Shown here: positions 25,024 through 37,300 of the stretch, piece by piece
How positions within the stretch are numbered: position 1 is the first letter of the stretch
Layout: the number at the start of each line of letters is the position of its first letter
Assembly (NCBI GenBank): GCA_020746105.1
Contig: CM036617.1
Location: 141,077,845-141,141,844 of the forward strand
DNA: 64,000 nucleotides
Reading direction: 5' to 3'
DNA from: Trogon surrucura
Taxonomy: Eukaryota; Chordata; Aves; Trogoniformes; Trogonidae
The notes under the pieces: generated by a model
Told to the model about the DNA's origin: nothing
The model's input: only the letters and a program-made list of their open reading frames with translations
Databases searched by the model: none
Program-made: the position numbers and the translations under genes

Positions 25024-25058
25024 CCTTCCAACCTAAATTATTCTATGATTTTGTGATT
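25024..25058 (+). mobile_element. CR1 3' tail remnant
   Basis: CCTTCCAACCTAAATTATTC followed by TATGATTTTGTGATT matches the last about 35 nt of CR1 elements. No upstream CR1 body is visible, so it is a severely 5'-truncated insertion. Confidence 0.6.
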
Positions 25059-25475
25059 ATATTTGACTTAGCTATGGATCCAATTTCACAAATATTCTGT
25101 CATCCCTACTACTATGCTTATGAATATTAAGAAGTCATTGCCTTGCAGAATCAGACCTTCTCAGTAGACTCTCTGCTGAGTTAGTATTTTAATTAAGTCA
25201 TTTCAATCACTTCAGTGGCCTGACATAAATATACTTTGTTGTATAACCTCTCTTTAAAAATAAATCTGCACTGCCATTTGCATGAAGTCATCTTTTCCTA
25301 TATTATCTTATGTCACTTCTACCCTAAGGGTAGTGGTCATGTCTGTATTCTTTTGTAAATCACCGTGCACACCTGTGCTTTGCCATAGAAACATGTTAAA
25401 TAATGACACCTTTTAAAGAGTTCACTGAGTTATGAGTGGTTGTAAGCACTAAGCTTCTATACCTGAGCGTGCCAG

Positions 25476-25516
25476 AGTGTCTGTGGGTAGGTGTCTGTGG
25501 GTGCGAATTGTCTGTG
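25476..25516 (+). repeat. Short GTGTCTGTGGGT tandem
   Basis: GTGTCTGTGGGTAG is followed by GTGTCTGTGGGTGC and a decayed third TGTCTGTG. Minisatellite-like, about 40 bp. Confidence 0.6.
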
Positions 25517-26178
25517 TAGGTTGCAGATGAAATTTCAGCTCTTGCTTCAAAATTTCTTGAGGCAATTTAGTTAAATCAGGAATGTTACCTCAGTATACCG
25601 TGCAGAACCTATTAGTGGGCCACTGGCACTTTACCATAATTTTTGAATTACAGATATACTAAGTGAAACCCAGCTGAAATTGGTGTTAGACACAAATTTG
25701 TTTATGCAAGAGGTGGTCCTTGCCTTAAGAAGCTGTATCTTTCAGCTGCAGAGAGCAATAAAAGAGAAATGCTGTTGCCTTTCTTTCACAGGGCACAAGG
25801 AGGTAACGCATTGATCCATATGGCAGAAGGACCTGTAAGAGAACAAGCTGTCCTCTTGTTACATTCTCTTTGTGGGGAAGCTGCAGAGGAATTTAGCTGC
25901 AGAGTTCTCAGCCGACAACTGAAAAGCAAATCTGAACCGGTTTTTAGGGAGAATATCCATGCAGCTTCATACTAGGACAGGAGAGCTCCAAGAAAGACAC
26001 AGCAGCTTCTGGTACTGGGACTCCTCTGCTCTTCCTTTCCACATTCTGTTCTAGCATAATATTGAACTGGTCATCTACTGCCAGGGCTGTGAAGTGATCT
26101 GGTCACAGCAATGCTCAGCATCACCGTGCCTGCCAGAACAGTACACAGCGTTTAGAGCCCACTCCTAACATCCTGCAC

Positions 26179-26212
26179 TCACATGCCATACCTCCTCACA
26201 TGCCATACCTGC
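26179..26212 (+). repeat. 17-bp direct repeat
   Basis: CTCACATGCCATACCT occurs twice in succession, separated by one C. Small replication-slippage duplication. Confidence 0.7.
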
Positions 26213-27733
26213 ACAGCCTTAGATCCACATTCTTCCTTTAATTTTCATCTGAAAAAATAACTAACTTGTCTTCCCAGAAGTTTTGCTGAGGTTGCTTTTG
26301 CTTCTATTTCAGAGACATACTAAATGTTTTCGTGGCCCCATTTGGAGTTGAGGCTATTTCTTGACTACTACTAGGACAAGTGCAACTTTAAGCAGAATCT
26401 TAAAATCTGACTCCTATTTGTCAGCGCAGACTTTTTTCTTGTACTTGCTCCTCGTGCTAGTCCACACAATTGTTTGATGTGTATATGTATTAATCTAGAA
26501 ACACATACAAAGCAAGAGCAGTAACAAGCAAGCATAGCCCAAGACATTTTGCCGGCATGAGGTACGTTTTCAGATTAGATGCCAATGTTTACAGTGTACA
26601 AAATGGATTATATCTACAGGGCAAGAGCTAGGCTCGCAGAGATAAATCTGCCTAGGCTGGTTCTAAAACTTGTCTTTTATATGTTCTTCCACCTAGTATT
26701 TTCCACGTGGCCAGGATAGGAATCCAGCGTTATCAAGCACTGACAGCGTTAATCACCAAAAGAGCAAGACTTCCAGAAGCTGCCTAGCTGCATGGGGAAG
26801 CCCCAAAACTGGGAGCAGAAAATGAAAAGAAAGAGAAGGAGTCTAAACATCAGAGAGTTAAGCCAGATTTCCCCGCACAGTGAGCTTTTCCAGCTATGCT
26901 GGCAGCAGTCATCTAAGCATAATTGCTGAGGATATATGGTGGTTTTAGAAAAGGAGATCCCACCCTTAAAACATTCCACTATCAGTCCATTATCTTGTTT
27001 TATGTTCTGACTGGGAAAAAAAGGATTTCATTACATTAAAAGACAGAAGATGACTTTCTTGGTTTCACTAATTGAGATATTCTACTAAACACAGTATAAC
27101 TTCTTCTGGTGTATTTTTCTAGGTTGTTTTTTTTTTCGGAGCATCATTTAACTTGACTCTATCAAGCACAGTTTTAGGGTGATTTTATATATAATAAACT
27201 ACTAATTGTACTTAGTCATGACATTTGTAAGATAAGCAGTACCTTTTATTAAACTGCATCACATACCCTAGGCATCTACTTGGTCTAGACAGGATCTAAT
27301 AAGTAAATATTTATTTAAATTAATTGTCAGATTTCCAGTCTAAATCTGGAGAAACACCATAAAATAGCACAACTATTCATCACCTTACAGCTTTCTATAC
27401 AACAGTAATACAAGAAGAGTATTATGTCAAATTGCTATGAAATAATGGCACCTAGAAACACCTTGATCTACACACTCTTCTGTGGTAACAGCAATGAGAA
27501 AGAAGGACGTACTGCCCAACATCAGAAATGGTGACAGCCATACTGGGGGCTCTGAAAAGCATGTCAGAGCACTGGTCATGGAGAAACAGCTCCTGTGTGC
27601 CTGGGATAACATTTTCCAGGTGCGGAAAATTTTATGCTTTCGTTTTGTCCAGTGATTCTGCTCTTCAAGGTGGCCTTAAAATATTCTTCAAAACTGTATA
27701 GGCATAGACAAACGACTACTTCCTATGCTTTAC

Positions 27734-27751
27734 AAAAAAAAAAAAAAAAAA
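27734..27751 (+). repeat. Poly(A) run
   Basis: Uninterrupted A run of about 18 nt inside intron 2, in sequence with no recognised element. Confidence 0.8.
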
Positions 27752-28764
27752 GGACAAATAATTTGAATCAAATAGTGTACCAGAACATTGCCTTTTCCTC
27801 TAAAATTCTTTACAGGAACAGAGCAGAGAGGTTTTCGTTTCATTTACTGGCAATTGCTGTTGGGTTGTCCCCTGGAGGGTAATTCTGCATGTTGTTCATT
27901 AAGGTTGTGCTACAGATCTGTTCCCCATATAAATTCATGCACAGTTTCTGATGCCTAGCAGGATACCTGAGAGGACCAACTCAGTATGTCAAATTTCATG
28001 AACAAATCTATAGTTTGAGCACTATCGCTGGTGACTCACCACGCATCCTTTAGGTGCGTGGCCTATAATGCGTTTTTCTGGTGCAGTGTAAGGCTTGTCA
28101 GGTGAGACGTGGTGAATCTTGATGTGGCTCTTTAGGATGTCCCTTGATATCTCCCATGGTAGCAGAGGGACGGTGCCTCATTGGTTTTAGCTTAAGTACA
28201 GCCCAAACCAGCCCTTCCTTGGTGGTTGCAGCAGAGAGGTTGGGTTTGCAGATTGTGAGTATGAGCCTGCGTTCTGCTCTGCTAATTCTGCTGCAGAGAT
28301 CACATCTTCCAGGCACAGCGCAACCAGCTGGGCAGTAACCCTGTAAGTCACTGGCATCCCGTGTCAGAGCTCAGATTTTGTGGACAGAAAATGAGAAAGT
28401 TCTGGTGAAAGGGCTGGGTTGAAAGTTGCTTTCTAATTTGCTTAAATATTTTCCAAATGCTCTTACACTGCTTGTGTGGCTGCACTCATGTTTCTGATAC
28501 GTTTGACTTGCCCGACAATCTTTCTGGGTGGAGAGAGCTAGGTTCAAGTAATGATGTCTGTGCTTCTTGGTGTTTAAAGGGTCTTTGTCTGTTAGTCAAG
28601 TTTGTAACCCCAGTGAACAAGACACGGCACAAATCACACATATGAAAGAGATTTAAAAGAGTAAAGAGCTCAGAGGGTTTTGGATAAATACACAAAGTCT
28701 AGATTCTGATCCAAACCTCTCTGGTTTGCAAAATGAGTCTGGAAGCATCACAAGAGCAGAGTCC

Positions 28765-28781
28765 TTTTTTTTTTTTTTTTT
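28765..28781 (+). repeat. Poly(T) run
   Basis: About 17 T followed by CAG. Read on the plus strand it would look like a splice acceptor, but the host gene runs on the minus strand. Confidence 0.8.
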
Positions 28782-30689
28782 CAGCCCTGCAGTTTCTGGT
28801 CCTGACAGGAGTTGGGAAGTGACAGGAATCACATAAACAAGGAATAATTATATGAATCGTCTCAGGACTCATGAAAGATACTGAATTAGTGTTTAATCTG
28901 AGCCTGTCCAGATAACCATACCACTCAGGTTATTCTTACCTAGTCAACTGGTGGTTGTTGCTTATTACTTGTGTTGTGTTAAGCTTGTGTTTTACCAGGT
29001 ACTGAGCAAGCTCATCCTAAGATGATGATCCACACCTGCAGGAGTTTGACAAGTGGGTGGATGCTTACTCTGTGAGTTAGCTGCCCTTTCAGCAGAAAAA
29101 ACTAAATATGATGAGGATAAAAAGATTAAGTTTCCAGCCCAGAAAGAGCTTCCATTGTTTTAAAGTGTGATCCCCTAGAACTGCAGGTGGAGTTTTAAAT
29201 GAAGATCAGAAGCAAAAGTTTTTAAGGTACTCCAGCTTTAGACCAGGATCCAGGCTTTGTAACTAGAAATGAAGGAACAAGTCCCTTTCTGCCATATAAA
29301 CACAAGGGTATTTAAATAGATATATTGGTATTAACACCAGTCTTGGAGATGCTGCTTACATAAAAGTGCTTTTAAAAAAACAGCAGCAAGTGTCTTTAGT
29401 GCAAATACACCATTAAAATGAGGTATGGGTCTCATTAAATAATCTTTTCAGCCCCCTGCTTTGTAGCATCCCATTTCCAGATCAGAACTTTGAAGCTAAC
29501 CCCTGTCTTTGTGATGGGCCAAACCAAAAGCCAGATCTGAACATCACTGAACTCTGGGAAAGTTCAAATCTATCGTTTGTGGTTCAGGTTGAGCTCTAAT
29601 TAAAACAGACCAGTTAGAAAGGCAAATGTCTTAAAACCAAAACAAAACAAATGTTTCACGTGAAAAGTCTTGGATTAGGCTATATGGTACCAAGTGGTGT
29701 TTTTGTCTACCACATGATGTCATGATCCTCTGGCTAAAACTAATCAACACCACGCACATACTGCTTTACGAGATATTCCATGCAGATACTTTGAGTTTAA
29801 CTTTGAGCAAGACACAGAATTCACGGAAATGCTTCATGCTGTGCAAAAACCCATCAGCAATCTTACTGCCACTCAGATTCGATAGTCTGCCTCCTTTCAG
29901 ACTTTCCATGCTCACCCCTAGTAGCACAGCAGTCCAGTGTCTTGGCTTCTTTTGAGCAAACCTTATGCCTCATTATGTCAGCAGTATGTGGAATATTGCC
30001 ACTAATCCCTGAAAACAAACAAGAAAGAGGTGCTGCAGAAACTTGGGTTGTGTAAGAGGGAAGGGAAATCCCGGCTAACCCTCCTGCTAAGAGGCTCTGT
30101 TTATGCTGTAGTTAATTCTACAGTGTCTGAGATAAAGCAACATGGTTGATCAATGGACAAGGGAAAAGGAAACAAAAGGGAAGGGAACTTGGTTTCAGCA
30201 TTACTGAACTGCCACAGTGAAAGAAAATGAGAGACAGAAAGGAGAAAAAGAAAGAGGGAAAAAGTGTTTCAAGCCCCATCATTGGTGTCAGGATGTCACT
30301 GTGCACCAGTAGCTAGAAAAAGAGGGTCTCGAACAGGAAGATTTACTCGAAGAATCACCACACACATACAAGTATACAGTAAGTAACCAGCAGTTACTCT
30401 CCCTGTGGGCTTTATTCTCTCTCTTTTATGTTACATGTAACTACTGAACTTGTGTTTCCTCTTTGTGTAATTTGAGTTTTGGCCACTTATGCCCAATTGC
30501 CTAAAGTTTCCACGCTTCTTTCTTATGAGAATTAAACTAATAATCTTACTAGGCCTATTCTACTGAGATTTTTCAGCATGAATTTTTTCAGGCCTGGACT
30601 CGCTTTCTAGAAGACCAAATCCCTCCATGACATTTTTTTCCTTTTCTTCCTATTCAGATACGAAGACTTTAACAGCAATCATTTTTGTC

Positions 30690-30885
30690 TGAGGATCCCA
30701 GAGTACTTCAGAAATGTTTAAATGGTTAGACCACATTAATTAAGCCTTTCAATTCCTCACTGGAATTAGTCATCTTTAGTATCCAGACAGCAAGGTATGA
30801 AATGACTTGCCCAAGGTCACAAGAAAAGTATATAGCACAGCTGGGAACAGAGTCCAAGTCCTTTATCTCCTGGTCCATGTTTTAG
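30690..30885 (-). mobile_element. MIR-like SINE, antisense
   Basis: The plus strand reads the complement of a MIR element: CAGAGTACTTCAGAAATG, ATTAATTAAGCC, then ATGACTTGCCCAAGGTCACA, CAGCTGGGAACAGAGTCCAA and TCTCCTGGTCCA. These are in the order expected from the 3' to the 5' end of MIR. It is well diverged, consistent with an amniote-age insertion. Confidence 0.78.
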
Positions 30886-31057
30886 GCATAAAATGAAAGT
30901 TCTCACATTGAACTAGGAGCTACAGGGTATGTGAAAAATGATAGGAAGGGATTTCTATTAAGCTTCTCGGGGTGACATTTTCCTCTTGGCTTGAACAAAG
31001 AGAATGAAAAACTAGTTTATTCATTCTGAGTGAGTACTTCTCGGGTTAAAGAATATT

Positions 31058-31340
31058 CATGGAATCATGGAATCGTAGAATCATTAAGATTGGAGAAGAT
31101 CTCTAAGATCAGTAAGTCCAACTGTCAACCCAATACTACCATGACCACTAAACCACGTTCCAAAGTGCCACGTCTACATGGTTTTTGAAGACCTCCACCA
31201 CTTCCCTGGGCAGCCTGTTCCAATGCCTCATGATTGTTTTCAGCAAAGAAATTCTTCCTAATATCTATATTAAACCTCTCCTGGTGCAACTTAAGCCAAT
31301 TTCTTCTTGTTCTGTCACTTGTTACTTGGGAGAAGAGAAT
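31058..31340 (-). mobile_element. CR1 LINE 3' fragment
   Basis: It begins with the complement of the CR1 terminal repeat (GGAATCATGGAATCGTAGAA). It continues with AAGTCCAACTGTCAACCC, CCATGACCACTAAACCACG, CCACCACTTCCCTGGGCAGC, CTGTTCCAATGCCTCATGA and AATTCTTCCTAATATCTAT, up to TTCTGTCACTTGTTACTTGG. It is moderately diverged and truncated on its 5' side. Confidence 0.92.
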
Positions 31341-34290
31341 TCAAATTTTTCCACTTTTTGCTCAGAGGAAATAGTCAGTTCAGACATTTCTTTACTGGTC
31401 AAGCTATAAGTAAAAGAACAACCTTCTTAATTAATCATTCTCTAATAATATTGAATTCTCTTTACAGCATCCTTTAAAACATACCAAGACAATAGAAATC
31501 AGTAAAAGACATGCCTATGCAAAGGAATGAGAGACTCATAATATTTTCTTCTTCATCATTTTTTTTAACATTTATGAAAGAGGATTGCCAGAAACCTACA
31601 TATTACTTTAGAATTTCCTTTAAAGAAAAAATTAGAATGGAATGAGAAGAGAGACCTACTCACATTCTACATATGGTAACATACTCATTTACAAAAAAAA
31701 AAAATCTAGCTGAAAGAATCATCTGGTCTTGTGACATTATGAGAAATATAGCAGAAAATATATGCTTACCAACTTGTGCTAATCCTCCTCTAAGTATGGA
31801 GTGCCACAAGTGCTTAGGAATGAGAAGCAGTTGGAGAATAAAAAACACTGTTTAGGAAAGTTTATCACCTTTGCGATGTAGTTAATAAAATATCCCATGT
31901 GTTTTCACCTGGGATACTGGCATTGGCAGTTTTCCAACCTACTGGCTTAGTCATCAAGACTATCCTTCAGAAATGCCCTGACCTCAACCTTCTCCCAGCT
32001 ACCCACCGTTAATAGCCAGAACTAGCCCAGTGTGATGAAACAGCAGTGACCACTTCTGATTTTGGAGCCTGCTCTTTGCCATTCCTCATTAACAATTTTT
32101 CCTGCTCCAGGCCCATCTCTTTTTCTTTCCTTCTCCCTTTACATGCATTTATAGATCTGCTACTCTCTTTCCCACTTCCTCATGTCCCTAGCCAGGCAGC
32201 TGAAAGGCTTCCATCGCAGAGATTGAAAACATACTCCATATTAAATGTAACAGAATAGTATGACTGGCAGGTCCATGTTTCAAACACATTCAATTTATAT
32301 CACAGCTGAGAATAAACAGCAGGGGAAGCAACTTGATGGGTTGCTGGAGGCTGTGGCTACCCTTTCTTGTGGAACATGTCTCTGTCACTTGCTAAATAGG
32401 TGCACCATCTGGTGGTAATTTTGGACTCCCACTTGTTCTTAAATTTCCAAATAGCAGTGGTGGAGTTATGCCTGTGGTTCCAGAATATTTTAATTTATTT
32501 TTTTTTCTCCAGTATCTGTCTGAAAGTCATCAGATAAGACAACTTTTGCAGGTACTGCTGGTGAAGGAGCATCAAGAATAGCTAGGACTTTAAATGAAGA
32601 TCAAGTTTCCAAGTCTTCTGCATTGGGGAAGCAGGTATGATTTTATGAGAGGACCGCCTGCTACCCTGAGAAACTGGCATACATGGTGAGTTGGAAAAAT
32701 TTCACAGACAAACAAAAATTAGATATTAACAGGCTTTATGCCTAATTAGGGAGTCTAAGCTCACAAGATTGTCAACAGGGACAGTCATGCAGTCAAATTA
32801 AGATCCAAATCACCCTCTGGAAGTTCTCTTCTGGAAGCTCTCTTCTTTGACCATACAAGGATGCAGGCTGACTAGGTTCCTATCTTAGACATCTCATGCA
32901 AATTCCTGTAGCTGTGTGGTATGAAACTGGGCCAAAGGAAAGAAGTGAGGAAGGGGCTCCTCATTTATTTGCCTTTGTTGGCTTTAGTTCAGCAACAGAG
33001 GCAAAAACCACTCTTGTGCCATTCCCCTCACAAACTGCAAGGTTGCACCGACCATGTCAGACAAGATTTTGTGTGAAGACCCCTTCTGAACAGGATGGGG
33101 GGAGGCTGAATCAGACAGAAAACAAGTTTCCATGTTGTCAAGAAGAAATGAGTGAACAGGTAAAAATAAATCATGATCTATGAGTAAACTTTTTTTCATT
33201 CTAGCGACTTGAGTAGAGCTTTTCAGTCTACAGCAATTCGGTCCATGTCTGTTGAGCTTCTATCTAGAAATAGAATTGTCTTCTCTGAGTGCACCAGTGA
33301 GCTTTCTGTGATGAAATCAGGCTACTTAAAGACTCTTCAGCAATCCAAGCCCATTCCTTATACCGGCATTTGTTGTCTTAAGAATCATCTTTGTTTCAGA
33401 TTTTCAAACATTGGAGATTGAACCTCTATAGTGGACAGCAACTGATTACACTTCTGATAAAAGTTGTTTCCTGGATGCATTTCAATCCTAAGGCCAAATC
33501 CAATCAAAACCAGTAAGGTGCAATATTTTTTTACTAGCTGAAAAAAACATCATCAGCTCAATCTTGCATGATGGCTTTTGCTATGACTTCTGTATTCTGC
33601 AAATGACTTGGCTTGCCTTTTAAACTCTTTTTAGTAGGACTGAAAACAGAGAGTTTAATGTTAAACACTTGGGAAAACAGAGCATGGCCAAAGTTGTTGG
33701 CCAGTTTGAATACTGAGTGAACAGCTATCTCAGCACTACCAGGCTGAATTCACCTTTTCAAGACTCTAAGTAATAGCTGATATAGTTCTCTTCCTTGTTT
33801 ACTTTCTTTTTTTTCTTTTTTATTTAATTCTTGTATCAGTAACAATAATATTATACTTCACAATTACCGGCATACAATACGTCAGTAAGAAATAAACTAC
33901 AGTCATGGGTAATTTAATTCAATGCTAAAAAGTCATGCTCGATATTCAGGAAGGAAATTTTGTCATTTAGAAAACAAGATATTTGTCGGACTTAATATTT
34001 TGGAACATGCTAGCTACTTCATTAGAAAAAGAAATTGCTCATGACTAGAGGCAAGACAGCAAACTGCATGGATTGGCAATCTAAACCTGGATGCTAAGAT
34101 ATTTGTTTGCAAACCAAAATGTACAGATCAACAGCTGCTGTATTTTTTTTGTTTGTAAATGCCTCTCTGTGCATTTCAAGCTTTTAAATTTAGAAACAGA
34201 TGGTTTACCAAACAGAATGTGTCCCAAAAAACAGAGGAAGAAAGGGAGGGATGCTGCTACACATGTTACTCTGAAGTCTAATGTTATGTT

Positions 34291-34356
34291 TAGCCTGTCC
34301 TGCTTGATGTAGAGGTTGAACTAGATGACCAAACCTATCATCTGTAATTCTAGGGA
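34291..34356 (+). mobile_element. CR1 3' tail fragment
   Basis: Sense-strand CR1 end: CCTGTCCTGCTTGATGTAGA, then GGTTGAACTAGATGACC and a decayed AATTCTAGG terminus. Short and old. Confidence 0.65.
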
Positions 34357-37300
34357 AGAGATTTTGACAACATAGTTAACCACAGTAGTAAAGCTCAAGG
34401 AATCTCCAGAGTCATTAGAACCCCAAGTTATTACAGGCTCGCATACGGGCACGTTAGCTGCCATCCCACGCTACCTGTCGTCATACATAAAGAACTTTCC
34501 TTTTCATGGCAAGATTTGGCAACATCTGCCTGTCTGCAGAGTTGCTCTGTACTTAAAAATTCTAATGTACAGTCAACGTCCGTTTAACTAATTAGGTTTC
34601 ATCTGAGTCTCTGCTATGAAATTCAGCTCCAATTTGAACTTCTGCTCATACCCAAAAGCCAGGAGCCTTTTAAGTGGCTGTAAAATCCTGACTCTGGTGA
34701 AGACAGTGGCAAAATTTCTACTCCTTGCAATAGGACCAGAATTTGGCCCCTGCCGTTCTGGATTAAGTCCAGCACCACTTTATTTAAATTTTAATGCCTT
34801 CCTGTTTTAAGTGTACATTACGTTGTAAGTTATTGTCCAATAGTATTGAGACACTGGAAGTAGCTAATTTAGTCAGCATGATACGGATCATTTGTAGCCA
34901 GCAATTTTATTACAAGGTGACATGAAAAAGAAAGGCATTAAAGGAACATTAACGTTCCAAGTGAGGCACTCGGAAATAAGGAAATGCTGAACTTAATGTT
35001 GCTATGCAGTTAGCCATTGAGACCAAATTATGGTAGAGTATTCAATTAAATAATAGTCTAGAATTTGCATACTATCTTTTCCACAGGACCTCTGACTCAC
35101 TCATCCCTAGGCAGACCATTAAAGCAACATGGAAAATTTTATCCTGAGTCGCTACAGACAAAGTTAAAAGCAACAGAAAATGAAGATTTTTTGTTCTGGC
35201 CAAGACTGTGCAGAAGATGATCAGAGTTACAGGTCAGTACAGATGCTGTCTGTAAGGCTACATTATACATAACGGTACCCTTTTCCACTATAGCTGATTA
35301 TGTATTTATTAGGACGATCACAGAACGCCAAAAAATATAAGGACCTGCCCCTCTCCAAAAAATTATGGTTTTTTTCTATACCAACACTTAAATGGAACTG
35401 TTCTGTTTAATAAAAAACTAGGTTCATTCAGTTTGGAACCATTGAAACAAAATATTAAACAGAATCACCACATCAGTCTGTTGGTTTTTGAGATACCTGG
35501 GGTTTAAGGTCACGGGAAGACAGTGCTTCATGCTGCATGATGTCTCTTACTAAGTGTTGCAGTGTGTTATGGAACCGTACAACTTAGATTACATATGGAA
35601 GTATGCGAGAGCAGAGCTCATGAGATACAGAGGCTTGAGTCTCCCCAGTTACAGCTCCCTGCATCAATTTACCTCAATGCACTTAACTAATTAAAAATTA
35701 AGTGCACTAACAAACCAAAATGGAATTGTTCAGAGTCAGGTGTACCTGACTCTGGTGATTTTGGTGATTTTAGTTTGATAACATCTACATAAAAACATCA
35801 GTTCCAAGAAAAGTTCATTTTCATATGTAAAAATGGAATGAAACAGAAAGTTTAAAAAGTTAGCACTTCTCTCAGGATGGAAATTTCAGGTCAACATCTA
35901 GCATTTCTCAACAAGCTGCAAGCCATGCAGAGCTTGTGAAGTAATTGTACTAACATATTAGTGCTATGTTTAGAATAAGGATGTCTGCCTTTCAATGCAA
36001 GCCCGCTGTCAAAGAGGTAAATATTGAAATGGCAACAATAACAATTTAATTTAAGAGAACTTATACTTTTCTTCAAACTCATGACCCTTGAGGAAAAGAA
36101 AACATATGTGAGCTACACTTGAACAGGACCATAGTACCTAAACATAAAAAATCTAGACAGGAGATAATATAAATTGGGAAATATAAAAACCTGTCTATTC
36201 ATGGTTGGAAGTTATTATATGCTACAGATTAGATATGCTAGACATTTCTTTCATAAAGAGATAGAGATGATAAAATTAATGTAGCAGTATGATAATGTGT
36301 TTTGAAAACATTACTAAAGCGTCACCGGATCGTTATGGGGCTCTGGCATCTAAGAATTTTTTAAAGTGTGGGGAAATTATCACCTACAAATTTTCAGATT
36401 GATTCACTAAGCTAGGAATCCTCCATACTCTCTAAATAGGATATTTCTTTAATACAACAGTACTTCCTTGGAATAGAAAGATGTTTTCATTTTTCTAAAA
36501 AACATTCAAGTGACAGAAAACTACTAAAATGAAGAAGAATCTGAACCTACCACTCTCACAATAGGCTGTCTCCTCAGTTAAAATAGTATAAATTCTTAGC
36601 ACAGTAGTTGTTTCATAACTTTTTTACCAATCCTTCCCAACCTCAGATACCACCAGCTGGGAGGTTTATTTTCTTATTTTGGCTTGGGTTACTGTCTCGC
36701 TTTGCTACTTGTGATAGTGAAAAGCTTAACCACCCTTCTGCAGTCAGAAAGTATGAACTGTTTGAAACAACTCCTTCATTTCCCCCAAAGATGATAATGC
36801 AAACTGAAATAGCCTGCTCACGTACTTCACCTTGTAACTGCTAGATTATCACAGCTTTTTTTTTCCTGCTGTTTAGCTTCTCATCAAGATGAATTGTAGT
36901 GCAAAAAATCTGTCCTTGTAAGGCAGCTTCCATGCCTTACAGTACTTGCCTTACTGCCTGTAAGGTAACAAATAGAAGCACCAGGTCTTTAGGTGGAATA
37001 GCCCAGCTTTGTTCCAGTGTGGCTTTTCTACCTCTGTAAGGCAGCTTATGGGACTAGTCACTAGCATAACTGAAATCTTCCTGCAAAAATATATGTCTAT
37101 ATAAGCTAGAACAAATAAACTGGACATCCTTCAGGTTAAGGATTTTTTTTTGTTTCTCCTTCCAGCAACAGCATGCCAGTTGTGAAAAGAAACGCACTGC
37201 TCGAGACATTTTAAGAGAAGGCTTTGCAGTGAGTTTTTCAGTGTGATAAATCTTTCCTGAAGAATGAGAACACTGAGGACGTCCTCAGATTTTTGGGTTG

